Source: Chamaecyparis obtusa (lineage: Eukaryota; Streptophyta; Pinopsida; Cupressales; Cupressaceae). From it: 64,000 nucleotides of DNA. The stretch lies in the NCBI GenBank assembly GCA_027943335.1, contig BSBK01002088.1, positions 372,001 to 436,000 of the forward strand, written 5' to 3'. The translations under genes and the position numbers were made by a program. The notes beneath the pieces are model-generated. The model had not been told where the DNA came from, made no database searches, and saw nothing but the letters and a program-made list of their open reading frames with translations. This document shows positions 22,932-34,361 of this stretch, in pieces. Position 1 is the stretch's first letter. Each line of letters begins with the position of its first letter.

Positions 22932-25742
22932 TTAAATATTTTGGGTATCCACAAAAGTGGCACCACTTACCCAATTCAAAGCCTTTTCTTTATGTTCTTC
23001 TATTCTCATCATTTCCAACAAAGGAACCTTAACTGTGATTTGTGACAATAACTTACTCATGTCAATTGGAGTGTACCTTGGATCTGTAGCATCTTGCTTA
23101 ACAGCAATGGTTTGTTTATTTTCTTTAGGCATAAGTAGATTGGTGCCATCTTTGTGTTGTATCTTTACTTCTTTTTGTATTACAGGAAATGCCTCTTCAT
23201 TAGGCTTGGCCTTCACCTTATATGCAATAGTGGGCTTAGAAAAGGTGACATTTTTCTTTACCCTATATTTATTTACAATCTCAGCAGCCCCGGACTTGTC
23301 CTGCATTTTCTCATCATTCTTCTCAGTGCTTTTAATAAAAAGGCCAACAGGTTTACCAGTTGGATTTCCCACTACCCTGTTCCTAAGGTTGTAATTTCTC
23401 TTGGCTTGAGTTACCATATCAACTATTATTTGAGCTATCTCTTTATCAGATGGTCTTCTCGAAATAATAGACTCACCACTCTCTATGGTGTTACATTGGA
23501 TATTATCATAACAACAATCTTCTTCATCAGAAAAAACTTGTTGATGATAGAACTCAATCCTAACTTGAGATCCTTGTACATCTTGGCTCTCATCTTCCTC
23601 TGCAGAATCTATATCATCACAAATATAAGAAGATGTCATGCCACATGCTTCTTCATCATAAAAATCTTCCTTACTAACATCTTTTTCTTCTTCTGCAGAA
23701 ATATTTTGAGTGACAACACAATAGTGAGGATCATTAGGTGATTGGCAAGCAACACACCAAGGAACCTCATCAATCATGTTCACCAAATTTTTGTGTAGTG
23801 GGTTGGGAGTTCTATCACTCAACTTATCTTTCCTTTCTGGCACCATTGGCTTGCCATCTTTCCATTGAGTATTGTATGGATAGTTTTGCATTTTAGGGAT
23901 TTTATTGAAGTTGTTGAAGGTGGGTCTGTCATTTGGAGGATTTCTATTATTTCTACTTTCTCTTGGCTTCAGGTCCTTGAGGGCCTTTAAGATTTGTTTC
24001 AAATGGTCATCCTCCCTTGGTTTAGTATTGTCAGTCCTTGTTTGTTCCTTCTTTTCTGAGAATATTGGTTTGTATTCTTCTCTTCTTCCTAACTTCCCTG
24101 ATATTCTTGTATTACTCTCAATATTAATGGCTAATTTGTAAGCTTCAACAAGGTTTCTAGGGTTCTTGTCTCTTAATAAGTACCCCATTTTTTAATCAAA
24201 AGCATTTAAATATGTAACCAAACAAATTTTATCATCTAACCTGATTATTTGCAGGAGCTTGTGCATAGCCTTTTGAAATCTGACATTGAATTCAACAACA
24301 CCCTCATTCTGATTCTTTTTGATATTGTTGAATTCATTTAGCATGAAACCCTCATTTGTTTTGTCACCATAATGCTCTTTGAAACAATGCTTGAATTGAT
24401 CCCAAGAACCAATACTTCCATGAGGTAATGCTCTAATCCAATCCCTTGCATCTTCTGTGAGAGATTGCATAAATAATTTCATTATTACATCAGCTGGTTC
24501 TATATTATAGTCATCTATGATGTCCAAAAAATGCTTGAGATGCTCTTCACAAGTGATTGCATTACTACCAGTAAATTTAGGGAGTTTCTTTCTAATTTCC
24601 TTAGGAATGGGATTAGGATAGCAAGGGATACTAGTGAAAAACAATTGTTTACATCTCTCATGTATAATCCCAGAGTTAGGAAAACTAGCACCCTGAGATG
24701 TGGATGCATTAGTATTTGTGGTAGCAGAACCATTAAAACCTCCTGGTGGGGCAACACCATTTGTCTGATTGGTTAAATTTCCAGTAACTACTCCTTGTGT
24801 TATATTTGAATTGCCAAAGTTGGCAGGCCCTGCAGACCTTTTGAGAAAATCTATTTTCTTTTTCATTTCTAATGATGTAGCTTCTAACTCTGCCTTTTCA
24901 AGTTGTTTGGCTAACAACTCTCGTTCTCTTTTAGCGTTCTCTAACTCTACTTCTAATCTCAAAGCCTGGTTCATATCTCCCTTAGGGTTTACAGGCTCAT
25001 TGATTAAAATGCCTTTCTCTTTTTGTTTCCCTTTATCTTTGGGAATTTTTTCTTCAAAAGTTTTCTGAGCAATAGGTTACTTACTTATATCTTCATGGAT
25101 AGGCACATAATTTATAGCTTCTAAGTCAAGTAGCCGTTCTCTTAACTAGTCAGCTTTTAGCATAGCTCACTTGACTCTCTCTTCCTTTTCCTTTTCTCTC
25201 TTGTGCCTGATGGTAGCATATTCCTGAATCCTTCTTTCCAACTCATACACTTCCTCAAATATTTCCTCAGAATTAGGTAGAGTTGTTTCTGATTCAATCC
25301 ACAGTGCTTGAGGGTCTTCCTACTACTCTTGAGACTCATGAGGGCCCTGGGGCAATGAAGAACCATGGGTGAAAGGAGGAAGAAAGTCCTGACCACTTCT
25401 ACTTTTACTTCTAGACCTTCCTTCTCTCCCATGCTACCCACTTGGATTCACCCTCCTATTCTGGAGTATTCTTTCACCCTCTTTCTCTATAGGGGAGTAA
25501 TAATCTTCATACTAGTTAGGTGGTACACCAGTTGCCTCCTCATATTATGAGGCATTTCCTTCTTGACTAGGAGGAGGACTATTGTGTTGTCTAGGGGTCC
25601 CTCTCTATCTCCAAGTCATAGATGTATCATTGGTATCTTTGTCTTTCTTACCCTGGTTTCTTCTAGATGGAGTAGGAAGCCCACCCTGCAAACTTTCCTC
25701 AAGGTGCTCCCTATTATGAGATCTTGTATTTTTGAAACTCAT
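22932..25742 (-). pseudogene. G2 gag
   Basis: Start is the ATG at 25742 (MSFKNTRSHNRE). The N-terminal third is basic and Ser/Pro-rich with stops, then coiled coil (LEVELENAKRERELLAKQL at 24970). The gag core in 24192-24974 has RKKLPKFTGSNAITCEEHL, MKLFMQSLTEDARDWIRAL and GSWDQFKHCFKEHYGDK. One in-frame TAA (24192-24194) separates it from 22932-24188, which continues MGYLLRDKNPRNLVEAYKLA and ends in a Lys/Glu-rich tail. A possible metal site WCVACQSPNDPHYC lies at about 23760-23720; no classical CCHC knuckle is seen. 418 codons remain open in the C-terminal half. Confidence 0.85.
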
Positions 25743-26028
25743 AACTTATATTATTCTTTTTTTTTTTAAGTACTAGTTACAAAGATGCTTAGAGTCACCA
25801 CCCACAATATGTGAGATAATCTAAAACCTTAAAAAGATTGACTCCTATATTCTTCTAATGGAGTCCACTGGATGAGTGATAAGCCGGCCAGGAGTCTAAG
25901 CTCAACTCGTACCCACATTATGTATATAGATTTATAACACCAAAGATATCAACTAATTAAAATAGGCAGGTCAGGAGTCTAGCTCAACTTGAAACCTACA
26001 CTATTTGCTTATAATTATAATCTCTATT
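25743..26028 (-). other. G2 leader between primer site and gag, no gene seen
   Basis: Non-coding; contains a run of T at 25757-25768 and two similar AGGAGTCTA(A)GCTCAACT blocks (about 25890 and 25974), a short internal duplication. Confidence 0.5.
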
Positions 26029-26048
26029 CCCCAGCAGAGTCACTAATT
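26029..26048 (-). promoter_or_regulatory. G2 primer binding site
   Basis: Minus strand reads AATTAGTGACTCTGCTGGGG directly after the LTR end. TAGTGACTCTGCTGGGG is one change from a TGG-starting tRNA 3'-end complement and is like the GACTC...GCTGGGG primer sites seen in Tat-type elements. The exact tRNA is not assigned. Confidence 0.65.
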
Positions 26049-27276
26049 TGTTAGGGATTTTTCTTGTCTTAGGATAGATTTTAGATAAAAGGGGCTCCAA
26101 GTTTACAAGAAAAGCCTAATTGCTAAGGATTGGATAAGATCCTTCTTCATTTTTGAGTTCCACACACATCCAGGCAAGTATTACCTTGATAAATGACTGT
26201 AAATACAGTTTTGAAAGGTGGACACTGATTTTGCTGTCTTGATATAGCCCTACTGAACTATTTTGAGAAACTATGACTTGAAACTATAGCAGAAATCAAT
26301 GGTATAAGGACTTTCATCCTTCTTTCTTTTAAGGAGGGATAACCTTTATGATTCTCTCTTTTTAGAATCAGTAGAATAAAAGATTGAATCCTAGAAACAA
26401 CCTTAATCAATCATATTCAAGAAACTTTTAAACATCAAAATAATAAATCATAGAAAATTTTCAAATTTGTTTTAACTTCTAAATCAAAAGATAGAATGTA
26501 AAGTTGAAACAGATGATCTAGACCAGTGCCTTATCTATTGGGAAAAAGGAATCTAAACATATACCTGCAAATGAAGTTCAAGAATAATACATTAACATGC
26601 CTTACATATCATACAATTTCAAACAGATTGCCTTACAAACCATTCTTTTAACCTGATATCATTATCATCAAATTTCCACAAATATAATTACTCCTAGGAA
26701 CAAACCATGAGAAATTTTAATTCTTTCCTTGAAAGAAACTCATAAATCTATACCACACCAGATATATTTTAAATGCCTAACACATAAAACATACAAGAGT
26801 AAGCATACAAGATAGAAAGAAAAGAATAATATAAGGCAGAAATTGCACTGTATTCATATTGAAATCAAATTTACAATAATATATTCAAACCTCTTTACTC
26901 AAAGAAAAAAGACAAAAATTGTAAAAGTCTATCTCGGAGCAACAAGTTTTTCTGTTCTATATTTTTCACCTCTTTTTGAAAGAAACTCTTAAAACTATAT
27001 ATATATGGTTTGACCATCTTGGAATTCCCCTAAAAATATGGGAATGCAACAAGCTTCAGATGGTCAAAACCCTAGCCCTAAAGCATAAAAAACAAAATGC
27101 AGTACAATTAGGCAGTGGAAAGGCAAAGAATCCTTGACTTGTAGCATCCTTCATTGCTTGAAAGCATTAATAACCCTGCAGTAGCCATAAAGAAATTTGG
27201 TGACCACCAACTTCAGCTAACCCTCACCAATCTTCAAGAAAATTGATGACCCCTGCCCTCAAAATATGTGTCAACA
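26049..27276 (-). other. Non-coding end of G2 5' LTR
   Basis: No ORF. In element orientation this is the U5 side downstream of the embedded ORF, holding a TATATATA patch near 26998-27006 and the conserved family blocks. Confidence 0.6.
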
Positions 27277-30200
27277 TTAGGATGCCTTTTCATCATCTAG
27301 AAGATCAAGGTCTACTGTAGTGGACTTAGGTATTTTAGGTTTTGTTGATTCATCCCACGTAGCTACTTTATCTTCTGAAGGCCATGGGAAATTTTGTAAT
27401 ATCTACAATTGTGCCTTTTTCCTCTCCCATGTAGCATCCATCATTATTCTAACATTTGCCAAGAATTTAGAAAATTCTACCTCTGCCTTTGCTGCATCAT
27501 CCAAAAATTTATTAAATTTATTCATATCTACCCCGCCACCTATTTTGACAAAATTTTCCCCTTTAGGCAATCTGAGATCAAAATCTGATCTCCATTAATC
27601 TGTGGTTTTCATAGTACCATTGTCATCCTTTATCTTAGGAATGAATTTATTGGCCTCTTCTTCCAAAAATGCTAATTTTGTTTCCACTAACTTGACTTTT
27701 CCTTTGAATAATAGGAGAAGAGTCTTTATTCTATTTATTTCTTCCCCTACCTGTAGTACTTCCTTAGGTATATCTGGCCTAAAAGGTTTTACTGCTATGA
27801 ACCTTTCAAAAAGTGGAGTCCTTACTGACCAAATTACATAAAAAGAATTCAAAATTGAGATGCAATTATTTACTTCTAGTTGCAACTCTGGCAACTTGAG
27901 ATAGGCATCATAGATTGCCTCAACCTTTTCTTTTAACTTCAAAATCCTATGCTACAGAATTTCTAGCAATGTCTGTACAATTGCTTTATTTTTACTTTCT
28001 TCAATTTCTTTTGAAGAAGCAATACCTTCTTCACGTACTACTTGTACTTCTTTCTCAATTACAACCTCTTTAGGAGGAGGTGGAGGTACAACTTCCATAT
28101 TTATTATTTTAACTTTTAGTTCATCAACAAGTTTTTCAAATTCTTTCTCCTTTATTATATGCAACTCCCTATCTTTGACCAAAGCAGTGTAATCATCATA
28201 CAATTTCTAATGTCTTTCTGATAGTTGCTTGGTCTTGTCTTCATTCAATTTGGCAAAATTAGTCAAAATTTGGGAAATTTCTAAGTCCCCTGTATTTTGG
28301 ATAGACCAAATCATCTTATCCCCATCCATCTACTCTTTTATATTCAAAATTGATGGCTTTTTGTCCTTGGGATAGAGGCTCCATCTGGCTAATGCCTTAT
28401 TCTTTGGGCTATATCCAAACCCTTTTATTAAATCTCCCACTTTCTTTTCTGAAGTTAGGGTAATATTTTCCTATCTCCTTATTTGATCAATAGTAAATGC
28501 AGAGGCCAAATCCCATCCAAGTAATAATAACATATTACTATCTTTTACTAACCTCCTAGCCTCTTTAGGGGTTATCTCTTCATTCTCTGGATCATAATCC
28601 TTTATTGCTTCTAAGGCCTCATTGGGAATCTGGCCATCTTCTCCAATCTGCACTGTGGAGGCTACTTGCCACTGTTTGTGCCAGAGGAGGAAGTCTTTGA
28701 ATTCACGAGTCTTGATGAATTCATCATCTTTTAAAAAATCCTCTTGCTGCTGGATTCTCTCATCTATGCACATAGCAAGAGGAAATTCTACTTCCTCAAC
28801 TATCTCCTTCTATTTCTTCTTTTCCTCCCTGACCCTTTTTCTAATTTCATCATCATAAGTTGTTTGGCCAGGGATGACAGCAGCAACCATATCTCTTTTT
28901 TCAGCAGGCCTTGCCTATGATGACTCTCCTACCATTAATTTCTACCTTTTAGTAGGTGGTTCTACCTCATTATGAGAGCTAGGAACCTCAGTCAAATCAA
29001 CTATCTCATTTTCATCCCTTCTTTCTTCAGGGGCATTAGGAGGAAATTCTTGGGCATGGTAACTATGAATAGATTACCCCCCTTCACTATCTTCTTCATA
29101 TTCTGATGAGGAGTGCTTCTTCTTATTTTTAAAATTTTCTAATTTATCCTCAATTAGTTGTTCCCCTTTCTCCATCAGAACATTGTAATTATTCATCATC
29201 ATCTCTAATCTTTGGAGATATGGCAGAGTAGGGTAAAATCTTCCAAAATTGACATCTTTTCTTCTCATGGATTTCTCTAGCTAGAATAATTGATCCAGCT
29301 GCCAAGACCTTGTCTTAGCCTCATCCTCATCAAGAATATTTCTAACTACATCCTCTTCATAGGACACATCATGAGTTTTATTAAGAGGGATGGTAGGAGT
29401 GTAATATCTCCTAGCAGCAGCCGAAAATCCCTTGGGATCAACAAATCTAGGATGTACAGCAGGCATCATAAACTGTAACAAATATGTGTTAACCTTTTCA
29501 AAATCCCCTTTTCCAATTGTTAAATTGGCTAATTTGAAATGCCTAGGGGTGAATGTACCCTTTCTGTATGGGACTAGATGCTCATTATCTACAAGCATGA
29601 GTTGCCAAATGAACTCAAGGGCTGCAATCCTGGGGGGAACATTATTAGGTAAAATGTGGGGTGGTTGTGGGTATCCATAGACCCTTATTAATGTATACCC
29701 TTCTCTCAAATAGAAATCACCCCAATTGTGATCATGATTATCTTTCCACTTATCTACATATTCCATTGATCTAGGAAGCTGCAAGGTTTTGATAGGAATT
29801 CTTGAAGAATTCACACCCAAGTGGATAAGAATAGCATCTACTATTATATTCTCAAAAATACAAAAATTATGCTTAAGGGCCGTTGGACTCCAGACATCTA
29901 ACCAAGACTGTACAGGGTTAGGTTGGCCATTCTATTGAAACTTAGGTTTTAAATATTGTAGACTAAACATATTTACATTATGGTAGAAGATAAGATGCAT
30001 GAGCATGGAGTAGTGCAAAAATTTGGTAGGGTATTGCTTCTTTCTTATCATTTCTAAACCCTCATGCATCTTCTAGATATAGTATCCAATGTAATCATAC
30101 CCATGACTAGTGTGGCATGATTGGGAATCCATTACTAACATCAAAATTTCAAGAGAAATCCTCTCTTTAGGAGCATGAATACCCAGAACTCTACATAACC

Positions 30201-30801
30201 CATATGCAATGTATTTCATCTAGAATTTTAGATCTTTAAATGCATAGTGGATGCCTCCTGCCATGGGTGCAATATAGTTTCTGTTTCCCTCAGGGACATG
30301 GGACTGAATAGTAGTTGCAACACCCTTAGACACCCGCACATATTTATTTGCCAGAGATTGTAGGTTAATCTCTGTGGCCATAAGGACATCTATCCTGAAA
30401 GTCCTCATGAATGCTCCTCTGTCTAGGGTTATCAAAGAAGAACCATCTATCTTTCTAATTGTCTTAGAGAGGGGGTCATATCATTCAGCCAAGGAGACAA
30501 GAAGATCAACATCAAAAAATACATCAGGGATAATCATCTTCGCAAACCCTGAAGTCCACAGGTTTGACATAGGGATAGGCCTATCTTTATTCTTCTAGAA
30601 GTAGTAGAAAAAATTCATGGCTGGTACATTGAGAGTCTTAGTATCCCCACATTGTGAATAGACATCAAAGAAGACATCATCACTAACCTTCTTATTTTGG
30701 GTAGAACCAACCAGCAATTCGATGAATTCATCAGAAAAACTAACCTTTTGTTGTGCGGTTGCCCTACTGGCTGATGGGGTGCCGACTGTAGTCTAACTCA
30801 T
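27277..30801 (-). pseudogene. LTR-embedded ORF of G2, full-length copy in the 5' LTR; function unknown
   Basis: Same ORF as at 13551-17013 but with its natural end: the frame finishes TVDLDLLDDEKAS and TAA at 27277-27279. Length is about 1,174 codons from ATG 30801 if stops and shifts are ignored. The third codon is already TAG (CAA in the other LTR). Open pieces are 30220-30435, 29281-29820, 28471-28773, 27952-28203 and 27595-27942. Residues such as YVDKWKDNHDH, FTPRHFKLANLTI and VSYEEDVVRNILDEDEAKT are kept in both copies, so the ORF was already in the LTR when the element inserted. No known domain is recognised. Confidence 0.6.
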
Positions 30802-32432
30802 GATGATTGCTGTTGAAAATTCCTGCTCACTCTACAAATTCTGGTCTTCTATAAGCTCTATGATTGCCAAAAGCTCTGGTTGCTCAAATGTTCTTCACTC
30901 TAGAAATGTTCTGCTCTCTGAATCCTCAAATGCTTGGTAGAATTGAGATAATGACCAACCTTTGAGTTTTAACAGTGAAGAATTGATTATAACTTGGCTC
31001 CCTGGAACAATGTCACTTGTGTAATTAAGATTGAGTGCTCCGCAACTTAATGTCTCAGTCGTCATCGAGAGATGACATATTTTTAAATTTCATCTTCTAG
31101 CGACCTAGCGACTGAAGGAAATTCGAAGTGTCATAATAAATTTGGTGCCTTTCTAAATATTCTAAGATTCAGTGAGTATGGTCTCTCCTTCTAGTCATGA
31201 GAATGTATTTCTTCATTTTGAGATTAAGCGACTAAGCCATTACCACATAATTTTCTAATTGAGATATGGTGACTATAATTTCTCAGAGTCGCTAGATGTT
31301 TTATGTCTCTCAATTCTTTTCTAGCGATCATGTGATTGAGCCTTTCCTTCTATTAATTTACTTCTCTTAGCGATCACATGACTATAGTTTTCTCTGAGTC
31401 GCGAGATAAAATTTCTTCTATCTAAGATCTGGCGACTAAGCTTAGTTCATCTTTCAATTTTTAGCTATTTGAGATTATGCCACTATAGTTTTCTCTGAGT
31501 CACAAGAAGATTATTTCCTTTTAAGTTTTATTCAGCGATCACCTGACTAAAGTAGACATTTAGCGAACTGACAACCTAAGGAAGTCTCCCTGATCACTGA
31601 ATAACTCATTCCCTTCTCTGAGATTAAATTTGAGCCACCTGATCTTCATCTAATGGTAGTTGCTAGGTCTCAGAAAGAAATAGTGACATCATGGGTTTTC
31701 TAGCGACTAAAGGATAACCGTTAGATGAGAAGTTTATTAAAAAGATCAGACGGTAGTCGCTAGATCTTTTTAATCTTTATAGCTTGTTGAATTTTCTTCC
31801 AAGATCTGGTGACTAAAGGAAATGCCGTTTGATTTTTCTTTTGGAGAATCAGCGACTGTAGTGGAACTCGTAATCGCTAGATGTTTTATGTTCTTAGTCC
31901 TTTATCTTGAGATCACCTGACTTAGGTAGCTTCTAATTCAGAGATCTGGTGACTATAGTCTGTCCACTTAATAAATTAAGTCACAAGAAGATTATAAAGC
32001 ATCTGGAGATTGTGTGACTAACATTCACTGCTAGGTCTTAGGAAGATAGAGAATATGCTTCTTTTATTTGGTGACTTGGAGACTAGAGGATTTCTTGTGA
32101 TCGGGAGAGAAAAAGAAGTATGCTAAGAGTATCATGCGACCTAGCAACCAAGGTAAACATTAAAGTGCACATGCTTTTAGAAAGTTTAAGTGACTTCAAA
32201 AAAGTATCAAAGAAATAGAAAGTCACTTAAAAAAGAAAACTAGGGTTTCTTTTTAAAATGCAACGGCTAGTTCCAAGACTTTAAACCCTAACTTCTTTCT
32301 CTTTTGATATAAAGACATAATAAACCCTAATATCATTGGAAAATTTTTTACAAAGGGTTTATTATGATCAAAAGATGACAAATTTCTTCAAAATTTTGGG
32401 GAGAAAATCAGAGTTGGGAAAAGGCACCAACA
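30802..32432 (-). repeat. G2 LTR U3 side with recurrent GCGACT motif, right copy
   Basis: Counterpart of 17014-18643. The motif array spans about 31080-32160. Several sites are GCGACT in one LTR and GTGACT or GCAACT in the other, as expected if methylated CG sites were lost independently. Confidence 0.65.
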
Positions 32433-32437
32433 GGTCC
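32433..32437. repeat. Target site duplication of G2, right copy
   Basis: GGTCC, identical to 12855-12859. Confidence 0.9.
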
Positions 32438-34090
32438 AATGCAAGACAAACTGTTAAGGACATATATGCTCAAACCTTAAGATAGTTGATGCCAAGTTTG
32501 AAAGATGATGAAATAAATAAGGTATTGATAGAAAATGAGTGCAAGATTACACTAAAATTTAACAGTTGTTTGATTTTGATCAAAGATATAGAGTTGGTTG
32601 TGAAGAGTGCAAATTCTACTTGGAAAAACATCTATCATCTTCACAAACCGAGTACTGAAACTGTGATAATTAAAGATATTGAAGATGATAGTGATGAAGA
32701 AGAAGAAGAAGAAATAGTTCAGATTGATAATGTTGTGACAGAGAAAGCAAGGAAAGAAGCTACCGAGGAAGCTGAGAAGAATGTTGAGGAAGATGATCCA
32801 GTTCGGATAGCTACATAGGTAATTGCCTCACTTCCTCACTCTCCAGTAAAAATTGCTACATCTAGCCCGAAGAAAACTTCAAGTGTGATTGTAAAAACTC
32901 CCTTAGATACATCAAATGTCCAATCATCACTAGCACAACTCAATGTATCAATGATAGAAGTGGCTACCACTTCATCTACCAAGCTTTAGCCTCCTTCCAC
33001 TGAGTTGCAGTCTTCTGTACCTTCTTCAAATTTGAGTTTTTCAGTAGTAAGTACTTCAAATTCTATAGTTGTAAATATTTCAATTTTTTGTTTATCAAGT
33101 ATTCCAGTTAGCATCCCATCAGTCGGAAGTTTATCAATTTTCACTATAAGTCCTACTATGTCTACAATAATTTCTACTACAAAAGCGATAAGTATAAAGA
33201 CTCAACCAAGTACAAAATTTATGAGTAAGAGTGTAGTAGAAGGTATAGATCTAGATGAGGAGATACAAATTCCCCGGCTAGATTTTGCAAACCTCACAAC
33301 AAATCAAATGCAAACAGTTGGTGAACTCCTCCAGAAGAAAGCAAAGCAGAAGAAACTAAAAGAAGAAAGAGATAAGGAATATAAGATCATTGAGGATGCC
33401 AAGAACATTTTGATAGAAGCTATAGGTGTTGAAGTTGATTCCTCTCAACACATTTTGTTGCAGTTGGCAAAAGCAATTAACAAGTTTAATGATGATTCCT
33501 CTGGAATAGACAATTTGCTTGAAAAGGCTGAGAAGAAGTTTGAAAATGAAGTGCTTGAGCACATTGCTCAGCAAATAGCTATCAATTAGGCAGGGTTATC
33601 TTCAGTTTTAACTAGCATTGAGTCCTCCTATTCCAAGGTAACATCTCTTTTTGTCAAAATCTATAATATTGTCGAGTTCTCAAAGGAGATTAAAGACAAA
33701 ATAAATAATATTGATGAGGATCTAAAGATCAGTGCACAAAAGTTGCAACTTTAACCTAGTTCAAGCTCTACACATCAGATGACAATCAGATTCCTATCTA
33801 ATAAGTAGATAGAGTTATTGAAAGAAGATGCAAGGATCAGATTAACATTAATAGATATTCAGAACATGATCCTTCCCATCATGGATACAATGCAAAAGCA
33901 TATTGCATACTCAAAAACATTGATCCATGACAATCAGTTTTCAATTACAGATCACATGATTGAAATCTCTGCAGAAGTCCAAGTTGCACTCCATACATGC
34001 AAGATTCTGCAAGAGAATTGGGATAGAACTCTAGCACTAATTGGAAAGGTGCATTCTGATTTTCTCTCACATTTTGGTATCTCCGTGTAA
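32438..34090 (+). pseudogene. C1 ORF2, 3' part after the G2 insertion
   Basis: With one GGTCC removed, the frame W-S at 12859 continues as NARQTVKDIYAQTLR, a stop, then MPSLKDDEINKVLIENE. Pieces 32486-32818, 33005-33589 and 33818-34090 are open. The sequence has an acidic run (DDSDEEEEEEIVQ), a Ser/Thr-rich low-complexity part with many SPSST-like residues (32880-33230), a coiled coil (QKKAKQKKLKEERDKEYK) and a helical C-terminus (LIDIQNMILPIMDTMQKHI) ending at TAA 34088-34090. Together both parts make about 1,100 codons. No membrane segment or catalytic motif is clear. Confidence 0.6.
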
Positions 34091-34361
34091 AATATTTGTA
34101 TATACACCTTTGGCATTATTGTCAAAAAAGGGGGAGAAAGTATATTAGATATGAAAGGGGGAGAAAGTATAAATAGGAAATATGAGTATGAGGTGAAATA
34201 AGATATTTGTATATATACTATATAAGGGAGACATGAAATGTATATATAGCAGTATGACAAAAATATTTTTTTTTTTGAATAATCGAAACCAGTGTCAGCA
34301 TGATTGTGTATATAAGTTTTGGGCAATAAGTGTTTTTGTCACTAATGCCAAAGGGGGAGAT
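34091..34361 (+). promoter_or_regulatory. C1 3' untranslated region with three purine tracts
   Basis: AAAGGGGGAGA-like tracts occur at about 34126-34139, 34155-34168 and 34350-34360; the last abuts the 3' LTR and is the likely plus-strand primer. Multiple purine tracts before the 3' LTR are a described SIRE feature. Confidence 0.75.

Larger units (their letters stand above)
12860..32432 (-). mobile_element. G2: Ty3/Gypsy element with 6.4-kb LTRs, nested in C1 ORF2
   Basis: A 19.57-kb element on the minus strand: 5' LTR 26049-32432, primer site, gag, protease, RNase H, RT, RNase H, integrase, 3' LTR 12860-18643. Both LTRs end in TGTT/AACA (the left copy has TA for TG on the plus strand), and 5-bp duplications GGTCC flank it. 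Removing G2 plus one GGTCC restores the C1 ORF2 frame. The primer site and domain set suggest a Tat-related lineage, with an unusual RNase H position. Stops interrupt most parts, but several catalytic segments are still intact. Confidence 0.95.
26049..32432 (-). repeat. G2 5' LTR (6384 bp)
   Basis: Full-length LTR copy; plus-strand ends TGTTAGGG and GCACCAACA. It includes the segment deleted from the other copy, with ATGCAACAAGCTTCAGA (about 27046), which is also present in the solo LTR at 59610. It is among the longest LTR sizes I would expect for plant Gypsy elements. Confidence 0.95.

Noticed and set aside
22957..23741. Plus-strand frames of 145 and 195 codons
   Set aside because: They are shadows of the G2 gag on the minus strand; their composition (Leu/Ile/Phe/Ser-rich) is the complement of a Lys/Glu-rich protein.
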